Of a stretch of DNA of 64,000 bases, positions 21,101 to 33,100 are shown one piece after another. The number at the start of each line of letters is the position of its first letter. Positions within the stretch are counted from its first letter, which is position 1. Below the pieces are notes generated by a model that was not told the DNA's origin, made no database searches, and saw only the letters and a list, made by a program, of their open reading frames with translations. Position numbers and translations under genes: made by a program. Source of the DNA: Mercurialis annua (lineage: Eukaryota > Streptophyta > Magnoliopsida > Malpighiales > Euphorbiaceae); the NCBI RefSeq assembly GCF_937616625.2, contig NC_065575.1, positions 627,501 through 691,500 on the forward strand, given 5' to 3'.

Positions 21101-21751
21101 CCTCCAAAGAGTATGATATGGGCAAACATGTTTCAAGAGTAGCAAGAATTAATACAAAACTGAAAATTAATAATAACCTTCTTTACGATTTTTTCGAGAA
21201 GGATTTGGAACACGATCTCTCTGTGGAACATAGCCTTCAATTGCATTTGATTCACCTTCCAAAGATACTTCCCCAACATTAATTTCTGACTTCTCCTGAA
21301 TCTTCAAATTAGAGATTCCTAGGTCTCCATTTTTTCCTAATAGCTCAGAATCTAAACTCAAGTTATCAAACATCCTATGAATCGCATTAAGTTTGACTGG
21401 ATTTAAAACTGAGCATCTCTCTTCTTGTAAGCTCCCACCAAAAGCTTGACTATTAACAAGGCAACCAGAAGAGCAATACATATACGTTTCATGTAGATCA
21501 TAAACCCTGTGTTCCTTCAATGAAATGCGATACCGACCCTTGTGAGGACGATCTGATGGCAGAGAGTTGTTGCAAAGTGGATAACCACAGAGGTTAGATA
21601 TAGAACGCTCACTAACAACGTCTTCATAGTCACTACGGGACATTAAAGATCCAGCTGCAAATAGCTGGTCTTCATTTTTTATGCCCTCAAGAAGACAAAG
21701 CTGCAATTTGTGAACGGTATCTTTCACAGAAACTGCTTGACCCTTCACCAT
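15115..21751 (-). CDS. RPAP2: RPAP2/RTR1 homologue, RNA polymerase II CTD phosphatase-like (plant RIMA)
   Basis: The homologue of RPAP2/Rtr1, which acts on the Ser5-phosphorylated RNA polymerase II tail and in polymerase assembly and import. Six coding exons (minus strand): 21751-21178, 20588-19950, 19346-19153, 19081-18818, 18089-17931, 15213-15115; 1,929 nt, 642 residues. The N-terminal RTR1 domain has the zinc-binding cysteines C55-x4-C60 and C93-x3-C97 (LCGYPLC, MYCSSGC). A Ser/Lys-rich linker with a basic KKLKGGRTKK stretch follows, then the plant-conserved C-terminal part (SWYEAPPEGFTLS, LDTMSFVDALPAFKMKQW) and the last exon ending ARGGA. The start ATG fits the family N terminus. The last intron is 2.7 kb and holds a LINE tail; intron 4 holds a Stowaway. 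A non-coding leader exon near 22.13-22.21 kb is inferred. Confidence 0.92.
15243..15537 (-). mobile_element. 5'-truncated LINE tail in RPAP2 last intron
   Basis: On the minus strand this ends in a poly(A) tail (poly-T at 15243-15256). Upstream of the tail it reads as the end of a LINE RNase-H-like region (for example KQSANAVG and VANVLAAYISSRESVWMHRL, with a stop between). An 11-bp TSD, CCAGTCATGTT, flanks it at 15234-15244 and 15538-15548. About 290 bp remain, a typical 5'-truncated insertion. It has a different 3' end from the LINE at 1.5-6.5 kb. Confidence 0.85.
16555..17470. other. RPAP2 last-intron DNA with unexplained open frames
   Basis: Within the RPAP2 terminal intron, a + strand frame of 63 codons (16555-16746) and a - strand frame of 97 codons (17173-17466, starting MSILTCKRCMEL) are longer than most chance ORFs here. 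Neither resembles a family I know. The 16.9-17.5 kb part is less AT-rich than its flanks and could be a decayed transposon or gene piece. Confidence 0.25.
18497..18741. mobile_element. Stowaway-like MITE in RPAP2 intron 4
   Basis: A 245-bp element with terminal inverted repeats CTCTTCCATCCCATTTA (left) and CTCTCTTCATCCCATTTA (right, read inward). The arms continue as ...CCCTTTG on both sides. TA dinucleotides flank both ends (18495-18496, 18742-18743). The motif matches the CTCCCTCCGTCCC-type ends of plant Stowaway (Tc1/mariner) MITEs. Confidence 0.82.
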
Positions 21752-22044
21752 CGAAAAGAGGCGTTGTAGTGTGATCGACTATAAGCCAATTCAGCTGTTA
21801 AACCAAACAAACCAATAATAAATTTTGAAGTATAGTCATGAACAAGCTCTGGCTTACTAATAAACCCTAGAAATAACAAACTCAGTAAAAAAAACATTGA
21901 ATAATCCTAAGCTGATGTTGCAAGTATAACTGAAGTCATAAAAATGTGATTTAAATTATAATATCAATAGCAATGTAAAAATATACATATTTCACTTAAT
22001 TCTAGCATCAAACAAATAATATTGAACAGATAATTTTTAAAGAA

Positions 22045-22218
22045 ATCAAGAACATATGAGTTTACAGTAGTAATTGAACTGCGACAAAATCAAATTGACT
22101 GATTTGCAATTGAAAATTCAGGAACTTACTCGGATGCTTCAATTCTTTTTGAGTTCTTACGCATAGCAGGAATTGAATAACAAGAGCGAAAAGAAACTTC
22201 CAGAGACACGGACGCTAA
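22045..22218 (-). promoter_or_regulatory. RPAP2 5' leader region (copy B of a duplicated leader)
   Basis: Homologue of 10960-11190 in the same orientation relative to its gene. It keeps the GAGTAAGTTCC splice donor (minus strand, about 22130). A downstream acceptor near 21780, 28 bases before the RPAP2 ATG, would give a leader intron of ~350 bp. The role as RPAP2 5' UTR is inferred from position. Confidence 0.6.
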
Positions 22219-23149
22219 TAAAAAGAAAACAACATTTAAGAACTACGATAGCTCATAAATAGAAGTGGGCGCTATTTGTATCGGGTAGTTAACCGTCCGG
22301 TTAGCTTCTATCTTATTTTATAGGTTACAAACCGGATATGAAGGTAGTAATGTTAATTTTATAATATTTTCAAAATGTGAAGTATTTTTTATAATTATTT
22401 AGGATTTAACTATTAATTTCCCCTAAATTTATAAGTTCTTTTAGATATTTTTCTAAAAGTCCCTTTGGTTAAATGTGTGTTTAATTGGACACGTTCAAGT
22501 GTCATGGAGATGAAATTTTTGTATTTAAAATGTACACTTTGGAAGTAGTTCAACTAATAATTTAAAATCTTATTTGTTTTCAAAAATATGTAAACTAATT
22601 TTATGTACGCAAAATCGACCGAAACCAACAAACTGAATCAAGCTAGTTCTGTTATAAATTGTAAAAAAATCGGATATTCGGTTCCGTTTAGAAATTTACT
22701 AAAATCGAATCAAACCAACCAAACTGACCAGTTAATTTCAATTTAGTTTGTAAATACTTTTTCAAAATTTTAGTTCTTTGGCAAAAGGAGAATTCCAGTT
22801 TGATTCAATTTGATTTGAATTAAATGCACACTCCTAAACCTAGACGTGGCCACAGTTTAACCACCACCAGTGCTTCACATTTCTTAGTTTAAATTCGATT
22901 AAGTTACAGAAACAATAACCGATGTTGAGCAATTACAGGAACAACATCAACCTTGAAAGAAAGATGTACATCTAAATAGTTCAGCCAAAAATTAACTCTA
23001 TTTATCCATAGGATCATAATTTTGATGACAAAAAGTAATGAAATACGCCTCCTGATTTTATGAATTTATCCAACTTCATATATTAGGGTGCATGTCAAAC
23101 GCAATTACAATCCCAAGTAAAAACACAAAATCTCATTGACACCCGGGTT
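22219..23149. other. Intergenic between RPAP2 and MAC5A; degenerate repeat
   Basis: Includes the presumed RPAP2 promoter and the MAC5A 3' UTR. 22620-22840 is rich in ACCGAA/AACCAA-type words and ends in a GCACACTCCTA motif, similar to common plant hAT-type repeats, but I could not define both ends or a TSD. No gene seen. Confidence 0.35.
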
Positions 23150-26100
23150 TCATGAACTGGATGAAGCTGATGGTCCGGGGCCTGAAGGTGGAGGTCCTGA
23201 AGGTGGAGGTCCGGAGCTTGAAGAAGCTGCTAGGTCAGCCCTAGGTGGTGGCGGCGGCGGCCTCGGATTCTGATGCTGATGCTGATGCTGATGCTGATGG
23301 ATACCTTGAGCAGGTGGTGGTGGAGGAGCTGCAGAGTTATATGGTGGGTACTGCTGATAAGGTGGCATCGGTCGCATATATCCATATGGAGGGTAATGCT
23401 GCTGTTGCTGCTGATATTGTTGCCCAGGAGGTGGCGGCAATGGCATACCTTGATAAGGATAATGACCTTGCTGCCTCTCCATCGCATTTCTGTTCTCCCC
23501 AGATACTGTCGGCCCAGTTGGAGGTCCATCCTGCGACGGAACAAGTGCACCCATTCTTTGAGGATCCATCGATGGATAATAAGCTCTTTCCGGCTGTGGG
23601 GGTGGCGGAATATTAAAGTAGTGCATAGGTTGAGGAGGTTGGTCCTGAGTCCCAGGTGGAAGTAATTGGTTCTGTTGTTGAGATATAACAGCTCGCGGCA
23701 GCATTCCGCCGAGAGCCAAGGCGGCTTGCCTTGCTTCTTCTGTACCTTCTAATTCAGGTCTCGGGGCTTGGGGCCTGCCCCACATTAGCTTCAGCCTCAA
23801 ACCCTTAATAACCAACTTGTTAGATAGCTCTTCTGCAGCCTTTTCTGCACCCTCTCTGGTTGTGTAGGTTACAAAAGCAATTGCTCGTTGAGGCACCATT
23901 TTAATTGATTCAATCTCGCCATGTGCGTAGAAGTTATCCCTCAAATCCTGCTCAGTGATCCTCGCATCAAGGCCGCCCACGTAGAGGGTCTTGATGCCTT
24001 CATCCTCAGGTGGTTCCAGCGAAGGCATTTCTCCAGCCTTGTTAAGTAATTTCAAAGCCACTGGATCATTAACTCTGCAGATATTTGAAAAAAAATATAT
24101 GAGGAAAATAGTTGTTACATATATGAATACCAGTTGATGCCTATCTGATGAGGCACAAGGTTCAGCAAACAGGCAAACAGGTTTATGGATGCAATTGTGC
24201 ATTAGCACGACCCTTATAACGGTAGCATCAAACAACCAAATAACTCAAAGTTCCAAGTTGTCAGATGAGACTCCAACTATGGTTTTATTAACTTTTTACA
24301 CACACATGCACTGAACTTGAAGCATCAATTAGCACAAACTCACTTTATCTTATGCTCAAATAATTTAATTAATTAAACAGGCTTGTCAAAGATCAGACTC
24401 TAGACTTTTCAATCATAGAGATTTTAATACCAGAATCAAATAATAAATCGATTCACGGTATCAAACTGCTAGGTGACTTTCTAGTTATGGTATTATTAAC
24501 TCTAGCATGTAGGATCATATTTTATATGCACATAATAAAGTTAATAATCCAAATCATTGAAGTTCTATCAACTAAAGCCACATTGCTCAGGCTCATCGCA
24601 TTCAATCAATTCTTTGACCTATTAAATTAATGTTTGACAAAACCAACACACCTTGATGTTCTCAAAAACAACAAAAACTCAAGAAGAATAACAAGTAAAA
24701 AGGCAACATTTTGATTACATCGATTCGACAAAAACAAACAAATTCACGGTTCAGAAACACAAACAAATACACAGATGGATTTTTACATAAACAGGCAATC
24801 TTGGAGGAAGGATTTTGCAGATTCTCGTCAAGAAATATGCAAATTCTCATTTCTAACTCATGTAGCACATAAATGAGAGTCAGCAATGTCAAAAAATACT
24901 ATGCAACATCAGATTAAAACCTGTAAGATTCTTCATCTTAAAGATAAAACAAGTCTGTCATGGACTGTCATGGACGATCTAGAAAGTACTTGGACTACGA
25001 TTGGTAGTAAAGATAACAGAATTTACTCAAGTTCTTTTCCTTTTCCTTCTAGAATTACAAGCGAGCAAACTATCCAGGCATATGAATAATTCTAGAAGCT
25101 TTACCAATCCTAAATGCTAAATAATCAGTGTAGCATGAAATGAGAGGACTATAAGAGGCGCATCGTGAAAACTGTAGGCTTCAGAAATTCAGCAAAAAAA
25201 TGAAAATGGAAACTAGAACCAGGAATAAGCACATAAATATTAGCTCATAATAAAAGAAAGTTATCCCAAGTAAGACAAAAACATACTGAAAGAAAAGAAA
25301 TTATCCATTTAACTTACCCATAATAACGGTCTTTTATATTCTGCTGTGATAGCTCCCCAGTGATAGGCATCTCGTGTCTATAAGGGCATTCAGCACCTCG
25401 TGTGCATTCACCTCGTACATAAAAACTACAAACATGTGCTCTGTTTCTTTTGTAGTACGGTGTTGTTCTTTGAAGCTTCAAAATTGTATCACTTGCTTGC
25501 ACCTTTCCATATGAAGATTCATAATCTAGACCAGCTCTCGCCTGCATTGAGCAATAATAGATGTCAAATTAACACGGACAATAGAACATGTAAATGAAAT
25601 AAACTTTACAATGATCAATGTCAGATTCTCCTTCAAACAAAGTCAATTGGACAGCAAATTTCTAAATCAAAAGCATCATTGCATTAACCAAAGCAGTCAG
25701 CACCAGGTCAAATAATCAAAGAAATTCAGGTACAGAACATATACTACTACTGCTACTGTTTTATTCAAATCAACCTACAACTGCATTGATTGGCCTACAC
25801 AGTTTCCAATTGCAAGCAATGTTCTTTGAAGATAAAGGCATAATTGTAAAAAACATAGCCCAATTAACAGATTAAGGTAATTAACTTTGTCGTAATCTAC
25901 AGCTACAAGCAATGCATCATACTTGTCTATTGCACTCTATACAACAACGCCTTAGTAAGATACATTGATACACACAAAACACTACGCAATTTACATTACT
26001 GTCAGTGTCATGAACACATATGTAGTATCTTTTACGAAAGAAAAAACATACCCTGCGGTCATGCTCCTCAGCGAAGTACTCACGATTAACATCACTTTTC

Positions 26101-26541
26101 GGAATGGAATCATTAGAGTTAATATGAAGGGCCGTATCTCGAACTTGAACAGGCAAACCATACTCAAGGTCCAAAAGACAAACTTGACAAACATTTTTCA
26201 ACTTACTACACGTTTGACAAATCTCAGTCTTTTTAAACCGTGCATCCCTACCAGGTCTCCATCTAAACACTGTAAACGGCCGCGTGCATATCTTGCATTC
26301 TTTATCAAATTCAGCTTTTGTCTACAATAAATAAACACAACCCACTAAAGAAAATTAACAAACCCACGTAATTAAATCAAACAAGCTCTCATAATTAAGT
26401 TAAAACATAATAAAAATGTAAGGGCTGAGATTTTACCATACGGACATACGGATTATCACCGAGACAAGACTCGCAAATAATCGGAAAATCCGAGCGTTCC
26501 CATCCATCAGCTTCAAGATCCCTTAACAGCCTATGAGCCAT
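23150..26541 (-). CDS. MAC5A: MAC5A-type CCCH zinc finger and RRM spliceosome protein (RBM22/Slt11 family)
   Basis: Plant counterpart of human RBM22, a component of the NineTeen/MOS4-associated spliceosome complex that contacts U6 snRNA and pre-mRNA. Four coding exons (minus strand): 26541-26437, 26321-26052, 25541-25318, 24074-23150; 1,524 nt, 507 residues. The N-terminal region has Cys pairs of the family (CESC, CKIC, CQTC, CQVC). The CCCH finger is C163-x7-C-x5-C-x3-H181. One RRM has RNP2 LYVGGL at 230-235 and an RNP1-like RAIAFVTY at 263-270. The C-terminal third is low-complexity Pro/Gln with [19 protein letters not shown] and an [11 protein letters not shown] tail. The plus-strand ORFs opposite the tail are shadows of this repeat-rich coding sequence. 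Confidence 0.93.
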
Positions 26542-26865
26542 TTTTTCACCTTCTAATTACTGAAACCCTAGAAATTTAACAATTAAAATAAGAAAGCAGG
26601 TGAAGTTACTCAATTATCAACTTTTTTTTTCAATTGGAAATTTGAAGAGGGAAGCATATCAGAGACTACCTTAGCAGCAAACGACAACGTATGGAGAGAA
26701 TGAATTCCTGGATTTTGAGGAAAGAAAAATATATCTCTTGCCTCACCTGAACTTCATATAAATCCCAACTAGACACTAATCTTTTAATTTTTATAATTGT
26801 GTCCTGATTTTTTAATTTATTTTACAATAATGTTAAGTTTAATTTAAGTATATAAATAGAAGAAA

Positions 26866-27045
26866 TTTTTAGGTAGACTGAGTCCACCACATCATCCGTG
26901 GACTAAACCAATCATATCATAGCATCTCATTAAAATGAAGATATTCTTATAATATTATTATTTAAAAGTGTATGCAAATAACAAACGAAATTATGAAAAT
27001 ACACTTAGTTCATAGATGATGCGGTAAATTGAGTTTACCTAAAAA
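26866..27045. mobile_element. Short MITE upstream of MAC5A
   Basis: About 180 bp. The left arm (TTTTTAGGTAGACTGAGTCC, then ACCACATCATCCGTGGACTA) pairs with the right arm, which reads inward TTTTTAGGTAAACTCAATTT and then ACCGCATCATCTATGAACTA. The arms are about 45 bp. The TSD is uncertain because the ends lie in T/A runs. A related CATCATCCGTGGAC word occurs near 15642 inside the RPAP2 intron. Confidence 0.68.
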
Positions 27046-27241
27046 AATTCATACAAATAGTCTAGCTAACTAGCTGAAATATGGTAATTATTGTGTTATA
27101 TTTATGTATAAAAATAAATTACATAAAAGACATATTATACCACTAATATACAGTCCAAAGAAATAAAAACATGATAATTTAATAAAATTTAACTTAAGCG
27201 TAGAATTTTTAAATATCAAAATTTCAGAATATTAAAAAAAA

Positions 27242-29372
27242 TGTCACGACCCAATCTTAGAGCCGAGACCGGCGCTAGGGAATGGGAGTGGTTGCTCCGA
27301 AACCCGTAGCAAGCCTAAAAACGTAAAATAATTTTCCGCGAAACATAAACGTCATGCATGACATACATAAACACGTGTCATGCAGAAGCGCACGTACCAT
27401 GCACACATATCCCCTGGCAGTCACAATATATATAACGCAGCAAGCGTAAAACGTTTAAAACTTTAAAACGTTAAAGTAATATTTACAGAAAATTTTATAT
27501 ACAAGCTGACTGACAAAATACTTATCTACTGCAACTCTAAGAGTAAAGTACTGTTTCTTTACATACTAAAAAATACAGACTTTTGGGAGTAGGATAGAAG
27601 TCTGTTGCTTCAAAGCGTCTTTATCCTGAAAGGAAATCTGTGAGGGGTCAGTATATTGGGATATACTGAGTGAGTTCATACATTTACTAATAAGTATTCA
27701 AATAAAACATAAAATCATAATCAATCGTATGCAGCCAAGTACAGGATCCGATTGAAACCTTAATCTTCAAACATACTAATAATCAATCGATCAACCCAAT
27801 CATAAATATCAATTGCGAGTCCAACTCGCTGGTGGCCCAGCCACTAGATACGGGGACTTCCAGGCTACACTGTAGCCGAGTTCACTCTCGTATCGAAATC
27901 ATAACCCAATCGTAAATTTCATGTTCATCATCAGCTCCCAGCTGAGGCATATCAAAACTGGTGATCACACAGTCCTATTGTCGCCCAATAGGTAGCACGT
28001 TCCATCGGATCAATACTGGTTTCAAATCAAGCATATGCAATTCGTATAAAAGTTTCACATATAAAACATGCGGTTCAATTAATAAGCAATATAAAATAAT
28101 TGCTTAAATAAATACTTTAAAAGCAAATCATATAAACTCACTGAAAACGCTTATCCAAAAATACGTCGGGGCTTTAGAAACGTCAAGCTTCCCGAACTCC
28201 TGGTCCAGCTCCTTCTTGCCTCGCTGGATCTAAAACAATTTCAAAACATTTGACTCACATCAGGATCCTATTCTAAGATTGACTCTAGACTCAAGATTCG
28301 ACACATTTTACTTTCATTAATCGTCGTGCTTCTCACGCATATCCCATTAAACGATATCAAACTCGTTTACGGATCGCAATTACTTCCAATTCAATCTTCT
28401 TATAACCTCATTAGGTTATCTACTATTCGATTTCCGATTCAATACGTAAATTCCATTAATTCAATCGAGGTACGAAGGTTCGGGGTGCGAGAATCGAAGG
28501 GCGCACGCTCGTGCAGGGAGGTACACGTTCGTGTACCTTGATGGTACACGTTCGTGTACCACAAGTACACGATCGTGTACTGTCGTGCACGATCCCCCGG
28601 AATCGATTTCCGGGGTTTCCGACCTGCTATATACGTAAAAACGCTCCAAACTCAACCAAAACGCGTATTCTGAGCTCAAAACGCTATATCTCAATCCTAT
28701 ACTCGATAAAACGATAAAATCGTTTCGTGGCCTAAAACTTTGAATCGATATAACTCAAAATATAATCAACGAAACGGTAAAACGTCAAGCTTACCGTGAT
28801 TCGCCTCGAGAATACGATCGTTTGGAGTTATAAAACGTCGGAAACGGACGAGAAACGGAAACCGCGCGACGAACCGTAAGGAACGGAGCGAGAGAAATGA
28901 GAAAGAGATGAAGAATGAAGACTCTGGATCTTTCATTCCTTCATCTGAAGGGTTTTAGTACATAACCGGCTAATTTGCACTTTGGTCCTTGAAACTTTTC
29001 AAAAGTTTCAATTTAGTCCAAAACTTATTCAATTAATCTTTCTATTAATTCAAATACGTATTATTTATCTCCGAATAAATAATACTAACTTAAAATATAG
29101 ATTTTCATCTAAAATCCTCCAAATTTCTATTTTCGGGCTTAATTGGCTAATTTGCACTTTAGCCCCTAAACTTTTCAAAATTTACAATTTAGCCCCAAAA
29201 TGTATCCACATCCAAATTTTCAAAATTAATTCCTTTAATCCCGCTAATTGACTCATTAAATTTTATTCTTGAATTTCCGATATAATTAAATTAAATTCTC
29301 CTTAATTTAATTTATCGGAAATCACGACACGTGGCACGACGTAATTATCTTAAAATATTTTGGGGTATTACA
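27242..29372. mobile_element. Solo LTR of a Ty3/gypsy-type retrotransposon
   Basis: A 2,131-bp block bounded by TG and CA: TGTCACGACCCAA at 27242 and GGGGTATTACA ending at 29372. Flanks are AAAAA on each side (27237-27241, 29373-29377), a 5-bp TSD in poly-A context. The terminal words TGTCACGACCC and GGTATTACA (or their reverse) are common in plant Ty3/gypsy LTRs. No internal region, primer-binding site or second LTR is present, so it is a solo LTR left by LTR-LTR recombination. The true LTR orientation is uncertain; the minus strand, starting TGTAATACCCC, seems slightly more likely. It lies between MAC5A and SerRS. Confidence 0.82.
28503..28593. repeat. Cluster of GTACACG-CGTGTAC palindromes in the solo LTR
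   Basis: Two identical 18-mers GGTACACGTTCGTGTACC (28520-28537, 28543-28560), one perfect 16-bp palindrome GTACACGATCGTGTAC (28565-28580), a related GCACGCTCGTGC at 28503-28514 and GTCGTGCACGA just after. The regular spacing suggests a designed protein-binding or structural array inside the LTR, function unknown. Confidence 0.85.
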
Positions 29373-29553
29373 AAAAATCAGGACATATAAAGATTTTTAA
29401 CGAGCTGTAATTTAAATGATATGAATGCTGGACAGCAAACTGTAAAGATCGTAACTTCAATTCCTCCCACAAGCGCCCTCTCCCTCAATTACAAAAAAAA
29501 AATGTAAAGACATAATATTGAAAAAAATATATGTTAAAGACGTATATTAAAAA

Positions 29554-29919
29554 GGTTTAATGTCTTAAAAAAATCCTGACCTTTCATTTCATTTTCAATC
29601 ATATCCTGACTTTGTAAATCTGTCAATTTTACCCTATTTTGCATTTTTATTTCAATTGTACTCTAAAACATAAAATTAACCTTTTTTTATTTCGCAAAAA
29701 TTCTATAATTGACCATTTTTTTATTAGATTAACTTTTTATATTAAATTGACCATATTTTAAAAAAATTGAACTTTTGTCAAATAAATAAAGGTCAATTTT
29801 ATGTTTTAGGGTACAATTAAAATAAAAAAATGCAAACTGGGATACAATTGAAATTTTTTCAATATTATGGTAGAATTGAAAAGAGGATGAAAGGTCGTGG
29901 TTTTTGAAGGCATTAAGCC
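29554..29919. mobile_element. MITE, Mutator-like, second copy, in the SerRS upstream region
   Basis: A 366-bp foldback element. The ends read inward GGTTTAATGTCTTAAAA and GGCTTAATGCCTTCAAAA. The arms share the TTTTCAAT, CAATTTTACC and CAATTGTAC words of the 12.2-kb MITE. A perfect 9-bp TSD TATTAAAAA lies at 29545-29553 and 29920-29928. It ends 245 bp before the SerRS start codon, so it probably lies within or next to its promoter. Confidence 0.9.
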
Positions 29920-30163
29920 TATTAAAAAATTTATTTTATAAATATAAAGACATTTATTTGAAAAAAGTCATCATACGACGCCGTTATAGATAAACCCTAC
30001 GGTCATCTCTATTTTTGTCCCTTTTCGTCCGCACCTCGAAGTAGCCAAACAAAAGCTTCGCACTCACACACCATCGCCGCTTCCTCAGTCGCCGGCGGCC
30101 GAAGACGTGTAACAATTTCTCCACAGGCGGCAAACTGCTCCGTGCTTAGTGACAGAAGAAGAA

Positions 30164-33100
30164 ATGTTGGACATTAACTTATTCAGAGAAGACAAAGGCC
30201 ATAACCCTGAACTCATCCGCGAATCACAACGCCGTCGTTTTGCTAATGTTAATGTCGTTGACGAGATCATTCTCCTCGACAAGGAGTGGAGACAGCGTAA
30301 ATCTAGCTTCATTTAATTTTTCAATTCTTAAGTAATTAATTTTAGTTTGTTCATTGCTTTGATTCGTTTAATTCTTATTTGTTTTTATCAGGTCAATATG
30401 AGGTCGATAATCTCCGTAAAGAGTTTAATAAGATCAACAAACAAATTGCTAAACTGAAAATTGTAAGTTTTTTTTTCCCTCAGTTAATTAGTTTAGTTAT
30501 ATTTCAAAGAAAATTAGTTTACTTATGCTTTAGTGGAATATTATGAATTGTTTGATGTTCATTTTTTGATGTAAATGAAAAATGAAGGCAGGGGCGGATG
30601 CGAGTGAACTGATTAAACCTTCGAATGAGAACAAAGAATTGACTGGTGAAAAGGAAAAAGAAGTGAGTGAGGCTGCGTCTGCTTTGAATAAGAAGCTGGA
30701 AGAAGTTGGAAACTTGGTGCATGATTCTGTTCCTGTTAGTAACGATGAGGTCTGTTTTGTGGCGGTGTTTTGTTTATTTTGTTGTTAGTAGAATGCGTAT
30801 CATTTAATTGTTGCTAATACATTGAATTTCTTACATTTATCAGGCTAATAATGCTGTTATTCGTGAGTGGGGTGAGAAACGGATGGAGCCTAAATTGAAA
30901 AATCATGTCGAGCTTGTTGAGCTTCTGGGAATCGCTGATACCAAGAAAGGTACTCAAGCCTTGGGCTTTGCATTTGTTTATTTAATGAAAAATATTTAAT
31001 TCTTAAAAATAATTTTATCAATTCTTGTGCATAGCAGTGGCCTCGTTATAAATACTAAAAAGATGTAATTTTTGCGTTTCTTTTTTTTTTTCCGCATTTC
31101 ATTGTTGACTGAAATATTATAAAAGTTTTCTAGGATTCGTGGATTGGTCATTGTTATGTGGTACTTGTTTTCGTATGCAATGTAATATTTGTTTTAATAG
31201 TGATCTACTTTAAATGATTAGGTGCCAATGTAGCCGGAGGTAGAGGCTACTATTTGAAAGGTGATGGTGTGAGGCTTAATCAGGCATTGATCAATTTTGC
31301 GCTAGATTTCTTGCAAAAGAGAGAATACACAGCCTTGCAGACTCCCTTTTTCATGAGGAAAGACATCATGGCAAAATGTGCTCAACTAGCACAATTTGAT
31401 GAAGAGCTATACAAGGTGAAACAGTTGTTTAAAAAAAATCAATCTTCAGTTTATTTCATTAGTTCTGCTTTTATCAATGAATTAATAATTATGAACTGTG
31501 CTCGGTTAGCAAAATTTGATGAAGACCTATAGAAGGTGAATAATTGTGTCTTAAAATACCACTTCACTTTATTTCTATAGTTCCGTTTTGTCCCGTGAAT
31601 TCATTACAACTGAAAATACTGGTAAAACAATCTTTTTCATCTATTTGGTAATTGCCTTCTATTTGTGCTTCAATTAATCTTAAATGTGAGGATAAGTGAC
31701 CTGGTTTTTAATAGGTGACTGGTGAAGGAGATGACAAATATTTAATCGCTACAGCTGAACAACCGCTATGTGCTTATCATATAGATGATTGGATTCATCC
31801 TTCACAGCTACCGATCAAGTAATTAAGCTGCAATTCTCTGTCTCTGTAGCATAAAACTATAATTCTATTTAGTCTCATTACTTTTATACTGTTTTGCCAG
31901 GTATGCTGGATACTCATCTTGTTTCCGTAAAGAAGCTGGTACACATGGTCGCGATACTTTGGGAATTTTCCGAGTTCATCAATTTGAAAAAGTGGAGCAA
32001 TTTTGTATTACCAGCCCAAATGGCAACGATTCTTGGGATATGCTTGAGGAAATGATCAAGAACTCCGAGGATTTCTACAAGATGGTATGTTATCCTTGTC
32101 TTGGAAACTTAGAATGTGCTTATATTTAATGTTTATCTTTTAGTTCTTTTTTTTTATTTTGGTTTCAAAACAATGCATAATGGGTTTCAATTGAACACTG
32201 CTTGCTATTTATGTGGCACCTGCCACAAGTTTTAGTAATTGGTAAATGCAATCTCAGACAAACAAACAATAGTTTTTGATAACCAAAAGTGGATTGATTA
32301 CATGGAAATACCTCATTTATTCTCTGTTATCAAGCTCATATACATGATAAAGTAAACGTCAAGTGTTCTAACGGTTTCCTCCTCAAACAGCTTAACATCC
32401 CCTACCAAGTTGTGGCTATTGTTACTGGTGCTTTGAATGATGCTGCTGCAAAAAAGTATGATTTGGAAGCATGGTTTCCTGCTTCCAAAGCATACAGAGA
32501 GTTGGTCTCCTGTTCAAATTGCACAGACTATCAATCAAGAAAATTAGAAATACGATATGGACAGAAAAAGGTAAGTCCCAGTCCCTTCTTTCATTTGTTA
32601 AATTATGCCTCCATGTTTACCATATATATGTGGCTAATAGTTCCTCCATATTCCTGGCCTGCAAAATTTAAGAACTTTGCTACATGGGGAGAAAAATGAA
32701 TAAGTCAAATGGTTTGCTGTGAATAGGGAACTTTCTAGTATGTGTCCTTGTATAAGTCTTAATTCATTATCTTGTAACTAAAATCATGTGGGAGTTGAGA
32801 TGATGGTTGAACGGGTTAAGATCGTAAAACCATGATACATCAGTATTAAGAAAAGTGGGAATTCATGGGGGTAGATTAATACAAAATAAAATGCTCTTTG
32901 GAGATAGATAAACAAAGGAGGACAAATAAGCATTGTTAAGAGGAAATTAATGGACTCGAGTATAATCCATTTTTTCAGATACTTGTAGCAATTTCTCAAA
33001 ATAGTTAAATCTTTAATTTCTTTTGTATGATATCTAAATGCAGCGGCACTAAGCTTAGGTTACAACTTATAATCGCAAAATGGACTTCCAAATAAAGCTA

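Noticed and set aside
23230..23665. Long plus- and minus-strand ORFs opposite the MAC5A tail
   Set aside because: Shadows of the Pro/Gln/His-rich coding repeat, giving unnatural DADADA and LMLMLM peptides.
25965..26330. 121-residue plus-strand ORF
   Set aside because: Antisense of MAC5A exon 2 and its intron.
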